A DNA stretch of 64,000 bases from Streptomyces megasporus (GTDB lineage: Bacteria; Actinomycetota; Actinomycetes; Streptomycetales; Streptomycetaceae): positions 1 to 64,000 of the forward strand of contig NZ_JODL01000005.1 in NCBI RefSeq assembly GCF_000718985.1, given 5' to 3'. This document shows positions 41,178 through 48,405 of this stretch, piece by piece. Positions within the stretch are counted from its first letter, which is position 1, and each line of letters starts with the position of its first letter. The position numbers and the translations under genes were made by a program. A model generated the notes under the pieces. The model saw nothing but the letters and a program-made list of their open reading frames with translations, did no database searches and was not told the origin of the DNA.

Positions 41178-42335
41178 TCACGCGGTCGCCGCCAGCAACT
41201 CGACGAAGCCCACGCCCTCGCGGGCGACGCCGAAGGCCTCGGCCCGCAGCAGGGTGCGTTCGGCCCAGGCGCGGTGCGGCTTCACCTCGTTCATCTTGTT
41301 GGTGTAGGCGGACCGCAGGACGCCGCCGCCGTCGCACTCGGGCCGCAGGATGTCCGTGGCGTCGCTGAACTCCTCGTGGCTGACCACCGACAGGGCGTGC
41401 ACGGGGGCGACGTGCGAGGGGTGTATGCAGGTCTTGCCCAGCAGTCCGTTGGCGCGGTCCAGTTCGATCTCGCGCAGCAACCCGTCCATGTCGTGCTCGA
41501 TCAGGGCGGCGCGCAGTTCCTCGGCGCGGCCGGTGAACGGACTGCGGCGCAATTGCGGTTTGAACATCCGCTCCTGGAGGCGGAAGTACTCCCACACCGG
41601 TCCGGTGACGGTGAAGCCGGTGCCGTCGGCGCGGCCGAGCACGTTGACCACGTCGGCGATGACCGAGGCGACGATCTGCACGTCGTAGGCGGTCATCTCG
41701 GGACTGCGGCGCAGGCCGTACGCCGAGCAGAAGTCGGTGACGCCGAGGCGGAGCGCCAGGACGCGGTCGCGGTACTTGTCGACGGTCCGGGCTATGCCGG
41801 TGAGCGTCTCCACGCGCGTCTCCAGGTGCAGGAGCTCGGGAGACTCCAGGACGGGCATGGCGAAAAGTCGTCGTCCGCAGGCGGCCTCGGCGGCGGTGAG
41901 CGCCTCCAGGAAGGGGATGCCGCGCTCCTCGGTGAACTTGGGCAGCACGAACCCGGACAGCAGGGAGACGGCCGGACCCATGCGCCGGACCAGGTCGGTG
42001 ATCTGGTCGGGCTCGCGGACGCGGACGAACAGCAGCGGCGCCTCGCCGGCGTCGGACACGGCCAGGTCGGCGAGTTGCCCGACCAGGTTCTCCTCCGCCT
42101 CGGCCACGTCGGTGTCGCCTATGGAGTCCTCCAGGCAGAGCACCATGGAGACCACCCCGTTGCGGGCCTGCTTGCGGACGTCCTCGGCCAACCGGGGGCG
42201 GTTGGCGGGGCTGTAGAGGGTGGCGCCGAGGGCCACCGAGAGGAGACGCGCCGGTGACCCCGAGGAGAACTCGACCGGTTCACGGTGGAACAACTCGCGT
42301 CGTACCTCCGGCGAAAGGTGTCCGAAATGCCGCAT
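41178..42335 (-). CDS. HpcH/HpaI aldolase / citrate-lyase-like enzyme of the Ter operon
   Basis: A 385-residue TIM-barrel lyase. The metal and substrate-binding signs are MVLCLEDSIGD, LFVRVREPDQI, FVLPKFTEERG and AMPVLESPELL. It is the first gene of the operon with the fused PRTase, HAD and O-methyltransferase genes; the downstream gene follows after a short gap. Ter-associated operons carry such CoA-lyase-like enzymes, probably acting on a nucleoside or sugar-acid intermediate. GGGGGTCCT precedes the ATG. It is divergent from the TerD gene. Confidence 0.87.
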   Translation of the reverse strand: MRHFGHLSPEVRRELFHREPVEFSSGSPARLLSVALGATLYSPANRPRLAEDVRKQARNGVVSMVLCLEDSIGDTDVAEAEENLVGQLADLAVSDAGEAPLLFVRVREPDQITDLVRRMGPAVSLLSGFVLPKFTEERGIPFLEALTAAEAACGRRLFAMPVLESPELLHLETRVETLTGIARTVDKYRDRVLALRLGVTDFCSAYGLRRSPEMTAYDVQIVASVIADVVNVLGRADGTGFTVTGPVWEYFRLQERMFKPQLRRSPFTGRAEELRAALIEHDMDGLLREIELDRANGLLGKTCIHPSHVAPVHALSVVSHEEFSDATDILRPECDGGGVLRSAYTNKMNEVKPHRAWAERTLLRAEAFGVAREGVGFVELLAATA

Positions 42336-42515
42336 AGGACCCCCGTTCCTTCGCCGGCCTCATGGCTTTCATGAGCGATATCCGGCCGACCATCGTACGC
42401 ACGAGCGTGGCTCAAAAGTTACCCGAATGAATGAACAAAACATTACTTGCCTGCAAATCTGTGGTGTCGATGGCCCCGCGTTGTCCCGGCGGGCCGCGCC
42501 AGGCAGGATGGCTTT
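42336..42515. promoter_or_regulatory. Divergent promoter region of the two Ter operons
   Basis: This 180-base gap lies between the divergent HpcH and TerD genes. It contains a notably AT-rich stretch (about 42412-42465) in otherwise very GC-rich DNA, as expected for promoters. No clear operator palindrome was found. Confidence 0.5.
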
Positions 42516-43487
42516 ATGACGCACGCGATGTTGAAGGGGTCGAACATCCAGCTCCACGCGACGGCCGTGCGCGCCGTGCTGCGCTGGACACCGGGCACGG
42601 GGGTGCTCGACGTCGACGCCTCCGCGCTGCTGCTGGGGGTGGACGGGCGCGTGCGCTCCGACGAGGACTTCGTCTTCTACAACCAGCCGCGACACCCCTC
42701 CGGGCTGGTCCGGTACCTGCCCAAGAGGCACGAGCCGGAGGGCCTGACCGACTCCGTCGAGGTGGATCTCTCCGGGCTCGACGAGTCCGTGGAGCGGGTG
42801 CTCCTGGCGGCCTCGTCGGACGGCGGCACCTTCGCGGACGTGCGCGACCTGGTGCTGCTCCTGATGGATTCCGGGAGCGGCGAGACGGTGGCACGGTTCG
42901 AGATCAGGCCGGAGACGGGCTCGGAGACGGCCCTGATCTGCGGCGAGCTCTACCGGCGCGGGGACGGTTGGAAGTTCCGCGCGCTGGGCCAGGGGTACGA
43001 GGACGGACTGATCGCCCTGGCGACGGAGTTCGGGATCTCGGTGGAGGAGGGCTCCTCGGAGGCGTCCGGGGATCCGGCGCACACGATCCCGCAGCCGCCC
43101 CCGGAGCCGAACGTCCCCGAGCCGGAGCCGGTGCCCGAGCCCCGGCCGGAACCCCACCCCGAGCCGCGTCCCGTCCCCGAGCCCACGCCGGAACCGGAGC
43201 CGCGTCCCGTCCCCGAGCCCGAGCCGCAGCCGAGGCCCGAGCCCGCTGCTGCGACGGTCGCGGTGCCTCCGCCGCCGCCGATGGCGCCGCCCGTGCCGGC
43301 CCAGCCCGCGTACGGGTACCCGCAGCCGCCGCACCAGCCGCCGCCCTCCCCGCAGCCCGCGTACGGGTATCCGCAGTTGCCCCCGCCTCCGCCGGTCCGG
43401 CCGCCGCAGCCGGCGTACGGATATCCCCACCAGCCCGACCCGGCCTTCGCCCTGCCCCCGCAGGGGCCGCAGTTCCTGGGGCGGTAG
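42516..43487 (+). CDS. terD: TerD-family protein with long Pro-rich tail
   Basis: A 323-residue protein. Residues 1-177 form a TerD domain (LDVDASALLLGVDG, EDFVFYNQP, ALICGELYRRGDGWKFRALGQGY). The second acidic Ca2+-binding cluster of TerD is weakened here. The tail (residues 178-323) is made of Pro-Glu repeats and three PAYGYP units, so it may extend or bind partner domains. It is divergent from the Ter biosynthetic operon and convergent with the TerA-like gene. The ATG at 42516 has AGGATGG upstream. Confidence 0.88.
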   Translation: MTHAMLKGSNIQLHATAVRAVLRWTPGTGVLDVDASALLLGVDGRVRSDEDFVFYNQPRHPSGLVRYLPKRHEPEGLTDSVEVDLSGLDESVERVLLAASSDGGTFADVRDLVLLLMDSGSGETVARFEIRPETGSETALICGELYRRGDGWKFRALGQGYEDGLIALATEFGISVEEGSSEASGDPAHTIPQPPPEPNVPEPEPVPEPRPEPHPEPRPVPEPTPEPEPRPVPEPEPQPRPEPAAATVAVPPPPPMAPPVPAQPAYGYPQPPHQPPPSPQPAYGYPQLPPPPPVRPPQPAYGYPHQPDPAFALPPQGPQFLGR

Positions 43488-43518
43488 AGGGCCTCGGAAG
43501 GCATCAGGGGCCTCCGTG

Positions 43519-43548
43519 CCGCTCCCGGCCGGCCACGGTCGGGAGCGG
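43519..43548. terminator. Hairpin between convergent ter genes
   Basis: Arms 43519-43527 and 43540-43548 (nine perfect pairs) lie between the convergent TerD and TerA-like genes. Confidence 0.6.
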
Positions 43549-43585
43549 GTCGCGGGACGGGCTCGGGCCGCGGGACGGGTTCAGG

Positions 43586-44347
43586 TCACGTCCGGCCCGC
43601 CTTCTTGTTCTTGTAGCCGCGGCCCCACTGCAGGCCCCAGCCGTAGAGCCGGTCGAGTTCGGACTGGAAGCCGTAGACGTACCGGACCTCGCGGCGTGCC
43701 ACCAGGTGCCCCTTGTTGTCGTGCTCGATCAGCAGCACCGCGCACGAGCGGGCCTCCGGGGCGCGCTCGTCGAGCCCGATCTCGATGCGGGGGCCGCTGC
43801 CGGGAATCAGCGTGACCACGGCCTGCGTACGGTCGAACGCCGGGGTGCCGTCGTAGATGTAGACGAAGACCAGCAGCCGTTTGATCTCGTCCTTGTGGTC
43901 GAGGTTGACGTAGATGGTCTCGCCCGACGAACCGCCGAACCGGTCGTCGCCACTGAGCTTGACGTACGGCGGCGCGTTGATCTCCCCCAGCAGACCGCCG
44001 AGGGACTGGACCACGCCCTTGCTGCCGTCCTTCAACTCGTACATGCAGGCCAGGTCGAGGTCCACCGTCACCATGCCCTGGGTGTGGCCCCGCACCGGCT
44101 CGGGCTTGAACATCGCCAGCGGGTTGCGCAGCAACTCACCGCGCCGGGGCCGTCCGTCGAGGTCGGACGACCGCATCCGCCAGGAGAGGTTGATCTGCAG
44201 GTTGCCGCTGTCGGCGCCCTGCCGGGTGAGCGAGACCGTCGAGTGCCGTTTGGTCAGCTCCATCGCGTATGTCGTGGGGCCGCCGACGGTGTCGAACCTC
44301 GGGCCCCTGCGCATGCCGCCGCGCCAGTGCTCCCACAGGGAGACCAT
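43586..44347 (-). CDS. TerA-like protein of the TerD superfamily
   Basis: A 253-residue TerA/TerD-superfamily protein. It includes MELTKRHSTVSLTRQG (the typical KG/RQG opening), DLDLACMYELKDGSKGVVQSLGG, seen here as LDLACMYELKDGSKG, and GETIYVNLDHKDEIKRLLVFVYIY. The C-terminal extension ends in Lys-rich residues. TerA-type proteins are probable Ca2+-dependent scaffolds of Ter stress complexes. The gene follows the TerC-like gene on the same strand with a strong terminator hairpin between them, so it probably has its own promoter. Confidence 0.82.
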   Translation of the reverse strand: MVSLWEHWRGGMRRGPRFDTVGGPTTYAMELTKRHSTVSLTRQGADSGNLQINLSWRMRSSDLDGRPRRGELLRNPLAMFKPEPVRGHTQGMVTVDLDLACMYELKDGSKGVVQSLGGLLGEINAPPYVKLSGDDRFGGSSGETIYVNLDHKDEIKRLLVFVYIYDGTPAFDRTQAVVTLIPGSGPRIEIGLDERAPEARSCAVLLIEHDNKGHLVARREVRYVYGFQSELDRLYGWGLQWGRGYKNKKAGRT

Positions 44348-44393
44348 GCGTTCCTACCCCCACTCATCCCGACCGGATCGGTCTTCCGACGAC

Positions 44394-44432
44394 GCGGGGC
44401 GGCCACGCGGTTCCACCGCGTGGCCGCCCCGC
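44394..44432. terminator. Terminator of the TerC-like gene
   Basis: Perfect 17-base arms 44394-44410 and 44416-44432 with a five-base loop, 28 bases past the TerC-like stop (minus strand). Confidence 0.88.
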
Positions 44433-44459
44433 ACAGAGCGTTCCGCAATCGGGCCGCCG

Positions 44460-45605
44460 TCACACGCCGGAGGGCACTTCCGACTTCTCGGCCGAGTCTC
44501 CGCCCTCGCCGCCGGCGGCGTCGCGGCGGTTGTGGCGTACCGAGGTCCAGAAGGCGGCACCGATCAGGGCGACACCGATGAGGCCGGTGATGACCTCGTT
44601 GACGTGCCACCTGATGGTGATCAGCAGCAGGATGCCCAGGGCGCCGATCGCGTAGTGGGCGCCGTGCTCCAGGTAGCGGTACTCGTCCAACGTGCCCTGG
44701 CGGACCAGGTAGACGGTGAGGGACCGGACGTACATCGCGCCGATGCCCAGGCCGATCGCGATGAGGACCGGGTCGTTGGTGATGGCGAAGGCGCCGATGA
44801 CGCCGTCGAAGGAGAAGGACGCGTCCAGGACCTCCAGGTAGAGGAACATGAAGAACGCGGCCTTGCCCGCGAGCAGGACCGTCGGGGGTTGCTTGCCCGC
44901 GCGCCGGGCGGCCTCCTCGACCTCGTGTTCCCTCTCCTCCTCTTCCTCGATCTTGTTCTCGAAGTGGCTGGAGAGTCCGTTGACGATGAGGTACGTCAAC
45001 AGACCGGCGATACCCGAGAGGAAGACCGTGGCGGACTTGTCGGCGTGGCCGTCGTAGAGCACGGCCTGGCTCGCCAGGGTGGTGCCCGCGAAGAGCAGGA
45101 CGATCAGGGCGATGACCACGGACAGGCCCTCGACCTGGCCGAAACGGGCCAGCGGGCGCTCGATGACCCTCAACCAGTGGACGTCGCGGTCCCTGTCGAA
45201 GATGAAGTTGAGGAAGATCATCAGCAGGAACATGCCACCGAAGGCCGCGATCGCCGGGTGGGCGTCGGTGACCAACTGCTCGTACCGCTCCTGGTCGTTC
45301 AGCGCCAGGTCCACCGCCTCGATCGGCCCGAGCTGGGCCGAGACGGAGACGATCACGATGGGGAAGACCAGCCGCATGCCGAAGACGGCGATCAGGATGC
45401 CGATGGTGAGGAAGATCTTCTGCCAGAAGGCGTTCATCTTCTTCAGCACACCGGCGTTGACGACCGCGTTGTCGAACGACAGCGAGATCTCCAGGATGGA
45501 GAGGATTGCCACCAGGGCGAACGCCTCCCACCCCCCGAACAAGTAGGCGGCGACGAGTCCGGCGGCCGTCACCGCGAAGGACCAGCCGAATGTTCTCAGA
45601 ACCAC
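44460..45605 (-). CDS. TerC-like (DUF475) integral membrane protein
   Basis: A 381-residue membrane protein with about ten helices. The TerC-superfamily hallmark ILSILEISLSFDNAVVNAGVL in the first part, of which SLEISLSFDNAVV-type acidic residues bind metal, is mirrored by LEVLDASFSFDGVIGAF in the second part. A Glu-rich cytoplasmic loop (about residues 215-235) separates the halves. It is probably a metal exporter or translocon helper of the Ter system. The start is a GTG/ATG region at 45605. Confidence 0.9.
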   Translation of the reverse strand: MVLRTFGWSFAVTAAGLVAAYLFGGWEAFALVAILSILEISLSFDNAVVNAGVLKKMNAFWQKIFLTIGILIAVFGMRLVFPIVIVSVSAQLGPIEAVDLALNDQERYEQLVTDAHPAIAAFGGMFLLMIFLNFIFDRDRDVHWLRVIERPLARFGQVEGLSVVIALIVLLFAGTTLASQAVLYDGHADKSATVFLSGIAGLLTYLIVNGLSSHFENKIEEEEEREHEVEEAARRAGKQPPTVLLAGKAAFFMFLYLEVLDASFSFDGVIGAFAITNDPVLIAIGLGIGAMYVRSLTVYLVRQGTLDEYRYLEHGAHYAIGALGILLLITIRWHVNEVITGLIGVALIGAAFWTSVRHNRRDAAGGEGGDSAEKSEVPSGV

Positions 45606-45679
45606 GGGCTAACCAATCTTCTCTCTCGTGGGAAATCCCCCCACCCCGTGCGCGGTGGGGCCGCTGCGTGCGGTCCGCT

Positions 45680-46255
45680 TTACGAAACGTTTACTCCGAA
45701 GTCTAGGGCGATGCCTCTCAGCCCCGACGCGTACCCCTGACCCACTGCACGGAACTTCCACTCGCCGCCGTACCGGTAGAGCTCACCGAAGATCATCGCG
45801 GTCTCGGAGGAGGCGTCCTCGGTGAGGTCGTAGCGCGCCAACTCGTTGCCGTCGTCCTGGTTGACCACGCGGATGTAGGCGTCGGTGACCTGCCCGAAGG
45901 TCTGCCGGCGGGCGTCGGCCTCGTGGATCGACACCGCGAAGACCACCTTGTCCACCTGCTGGGGCACCAGGGTGAGGTCCACCAGGATCGTCTCGTCGTC
46001 GCCGCCGGTGCCGCCGACCAGTTCGTCGCCGGTGTGCTCGACCGAACCCTCGGGACTGGCGAGGTTGTTGTAGAAGACGAAGTACTGGTCACCGAGCACC
46101 CGGCCGCCTCCGCACAACAGTGCGCTGGCGTCCAGGTCGAAGTCCGCGCCCGTGGTCGAGCGGGCCTTCCAGCCCAGACCGACCTGGACCCGGGTGAGAT
46201 TCGGTGCGGCCTTCGAGAGGGAGACGTTTCCCCCCTTGGCGAGCGTGACGCCCAT
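45680..46255 (-). CDS. terD: TerD-family tellurium resistance protein
   Basis: A complete 191-residue TerD. It opens with MGVTLAKGGNVSLSKAAPNL, has the Ca2+-binding DFDLDASALL at residues 38-47, QYFVFYNNLASPEGS, the acidic loop GGTGGDDE and ends [18 protein letters not shown]. TerD binds Ca2+ and confers tolerance to tellurite and other stresses; it also affects Streptomyces development. It lies between the TerC-like gene and a damaged TerD copy, with hairpins on both sides. Confidence 0.95.
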   Translation of the reverse strand: MGVTLAKGGNVSLSKAAPNLTRVQVGLGWKARSTTGADFDLDASALLCGGGRVLGDQYFVFYNNLASPEGSVEHTGDELVGGTGGDDETILVDLTLVPQQVDKVVFAVSIHEADARRQTFGQVTDAYIRVVNQDDGNELARYDLTEDASSETAMIFGELYRYGGEWKFRAVGQGYASGLRGIALDFGVNVS

Positions 46256-46303
46256 GATGCTGCTTCCTCTCCCGATGTGATGCGCCCAGTGTTGCCAAAC
46301 CGC

Positions 46304-46346
46304 CCGGCGCCGCACACCTCCGGGACACGGAAGTCTGCGGCGCCGG
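46304..46346. terminator. Hairpin between the two TerD copies
   Basis: Perfect 11-base arms 46304-46314 and 46336-46346, downstream of the damaged TerD and upstream of the intact one (minus strand). Confidence 0.65.
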
Positions 46347-46403
46347 ACACTGCCTGCCGAGATCACGTGACGTCGGTCGGCCGCGCGCGGCCGCCGACAG
46401 GTG

Positions 46404-46831
46404 TCAGACGTTGACGCCGAAGTCCTGGGCGATGCCGCGCAGGCCCGAGGCGTAGCCCTGGCCGATGGCCCGGAACTTCCACTCGGCGCCGTGGCGGTAG
46501 AGCTCGCCGAAGACCATGGCGGTCTCGGTGGAGGCGTCCTCGCTCAGGTCGTAGCGGGCCAGTTCCCTGCCGTCGGCCTGGTTGACCACGCGGATGTACG
46601 CGTTGCGCACCTGGCCGAAGCTCTGCTGGCGGGCCTCGGCCTCGTAGATCGACACCGGGAAGACGATCTTGGCGACGTCCGCCGGCACGGCGGCGAGGTT
46701 CACCTTGATGACCTCGTCGTCGCCGTCGCCCTCGCCGGTGAGGTTCAGCCCAGACCGACCATCACGGCGGTCAGATTGGGGGCTTCCTTGGTCAGCGAGA
46801 CGTTGCCGCCCTTGCTGAGGCTGACTCCCAC
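46404..46831 (-). pseudogene. terD: TerD gene with an internal deletion and frameshift
   Basis: The N-terminus is intact (GTG at 46831 with GGGAGGA upstream): [20 protein letters not shown] through MVGLG. At about 46752 it runs into a stop, TGA. The sequence right after it, in another frame, is [14 protein letters not shown] and then the normal TerD C-terminal half to 46404. By comparison with the intact neighbour, about 49 residues (from the Trp after VGLG to just before the acidic loop) are missing, including DFDLDASAL. The lost length is not a multiple of three. It is either a true deletion or an assembly error. Confidence 0.8.
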
Positions 46832-46934
46832 GAGTCCTCCCGAATGTTCATAAGGAGCACTGGGTGCCCCCGTAGGTGGATGCCGTTGGATAACGAGCCG
46901 ATCCTAGTGATCGGTTCCCCGCGCCCGCGGGGAC

Positions 46935-47393
46935 TCAGAGGCTTTCGAGAGCCTTCGCGTACTCGTTCAGGTCGCGTGCGTCGGGGATCGCGTTGATCAC
47001 CGTCCAACGCACCACCCCCTCCTTGTCGATGATGAAGGTGCCGCGCACCGCGCAGCCCTTTTCCTCGTTGAAGACGCCGTATTCGCGTGCGACGTTTCCG
47101 TGCGGCCAGAAGTCGGACAGCAGCGGGTAGTCGAGACCCTCCTGGTCCGCGAAGACACGCAGCGAGAACGGGGAGTCACAGGAGACGGCCAGGAGCTGGA
47201 CGTCGTCGTTGACGAAACGGGGCAGCTCGTCGCGCAGGGCGCACAGCTCACCGGTGCACACCCCGGTGAAGGCGAAGGGGTAGAAGAGCAGGACGACGTT
47301 CTTCCGCCCCTTGAAGTCCGCGAGTCGCACGGTCTCGCCGTGCTGATTCCTCAGCTCGAACTCCGGAGCCTTGGTGCCCACCTCGATCGCCAT
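46935..47393 (-). CDS. AhpE-like one-cysteine/atypical peroxiredoxin
   Basis: A 152-residue peroxiredoxin that reduces peroxides through a Cys thiolate. The active site is PFAFTGVCTGELCAL (peroxidatic Cys46, second Cys51), followed by LLAVSCDSPFSLRVFADQ and the Arg of AVRGTFIID. The length and the FTGVCTGEL form match actinobacterial AhpE. It is preceded upstream (minus strand) by the DUF3052 gene with a terminator between them. The ATG at 47393 is the family start. Confidence 0.93.
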   Translation of the reverse strand: MAIEVGTKAPEFELRNQHGETVRLADFKGRKNVVLLFYPFAFTGVCTGELCALRDELPRFVNDDVQLLAVSCDSPFSLRVFADQEGLDYPLLSDFWPHGNVAREYGVFNEEKGCAVRGTFIIDKEGVVRWTVINAIPDARDLNEYAKALESL

Positions 47394-47451
47394 GGAACGC
47401 CTTTCCTTCGGTTGGGTGACGCTCCCCACCCTACGCACCGGCCGCCACGCG

Positions 47452-47489
47452 CCGAGCCCCCGTCCGGCGGATGCCGGACGGGGGCTCGG
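47452..47489. terminator. Terminator of the DUF3052 gene
   Basis: Perfect 17-base arms 47452-47468 and 47473-47489 with a GGAT loop, about 57 bases past the DUF3052 stop on the minus strand. Confidence 0.9.
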
Positions 47490-47505
47490 TCGATTCGTCG
47501 TTCTC

Positions 47506-47550
47506 GTTGTCCGCGCTGTCAGAGCTGTCCGCGCTGTCAGCGCTGTCAGC
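47506..47550. repeat. 9-bp tandem repeat at the 3' end of the DUF3052 gene
   Basis: Five consecutive 9-base units of the type GCTGTCAGC or GCTGTCCGC; the last overlaps the DUF3052 stop codon. Confidence 0.85.
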
Positions 47551-47986
47551 GCTTGCCGGTGCGAGCGGTCTTCGGAGTGACCAGGCGGCTGCCCGTCCAG
47601 TCCTTGCCCGCGTTGACGGTGCTGGTCTGGGCCAGGCCCGCGGTCTGGGCCGCCTCCCCGATCTCGCTGGGTTCGACGTATCCCGGTCGACCGGTCTTCG
47701 GCGTCATCAACCAGACCGGGGCACCGTCCTCGATCAACGTGATGGCGTCCACCAGCGCGTCCGTCAGATCGCCGTCGTCCTCGCGGAACCACAGGACCAC
47801 GGCGTCGGCCATGTCGTCGTAGTCTTCGCCGACGAGTTCCTGGCCCGTGATGGCCTCGATTCCCTCACGGAGTGCCTGCTCGGCGTCGTCGTCGTAACCG
47901 AGCTCCTGGACCACCTGCCCGGGCTGGAAACCCAGCCTTGCGGCGGGGTTGGTCCGCTCCTCCGCGTGGTCCGCGGTCGCGCTCAC
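47546..47986 (-). CDS. DUF3052 family protein
   Basis: A 146-residue soluble protein of a family found next to aceE in Streptomyces. It includes RLGFQPGQVVQELGYDDDAE, DYDDMADAVVLWFREDDGD, LVDAITLIEDGAPVWLMTPK and a Lys/Arg-rich tail. The fold resembles a Rossmann-like half-domain; the function is unknown. The GTG at 47986 follows GGAGGCA. It is divergent from aceE with a long shared upstream region. Confidence 0.88.
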   Translation of the reverse strand: MSATADHAEERTNPAARLGFQPGQVVQELGYDDDAEQALREGIEAITGQELVGEDYDDMADAVVLWFREDDGDLTDALVDAITLIEDGAPVWLMTPKTGRPGYVEPSEIGEAAQTAGLAQTSTVNAGKDWTGSRLVTPKTARTGKR

Positions 47987-48405
47987 GGATTGCCTCCTGT
48001 CATCTTTCGAAAAGTACGGGTGCCCGCGCACGTGCGCGATGCATGGGGCGTAGTCCACACGTGCCGGGACGATCGCGCAAGTACCCGGCCGCTGATCCCG
48101 CCCAAACGTTGACTTGTCGCCGCACACCACCTGAACCAGCGTGACGTGCGACACAACCGTATGCCTATTTTGCCCCATTGGATGAGGGAACCGGAGGGAC
48201 TCGAACGACAGTACGCGGCTCGCGGGCGGCAAGGCGTAGGGTGGCCGTTCGGCCGACTCACGCCCCGGCCGCACCGGGCCGGGCACCCGGACGTCTCACG
48301 GAGTGGGGTTACCCCTCGGTAGAGATGACGTATCCGCCCCAGCGGTACACGATGGGAGACGGCGCGACACCCCTGCAGAGCAATAACGAACAGCGAAGGA
48401 ACAGC
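47987..48405. promoter_or_regulatory. Intergenic region between the DUF3052 gene and aceE
   Basis: A 419-base gap without a credible gene. An AT-rich pocket near 48150-48180 (CCTATTTTGCCCCATTGG) is a plausible promoter area, and AAGGA six bases before the aceE GTG is its ribosome site. In-frame codons back to 48325 exist but lack conservation signs. A small palindromic GGGGTTACCCC occurs near 48302-48312. Confidence 0.5.
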
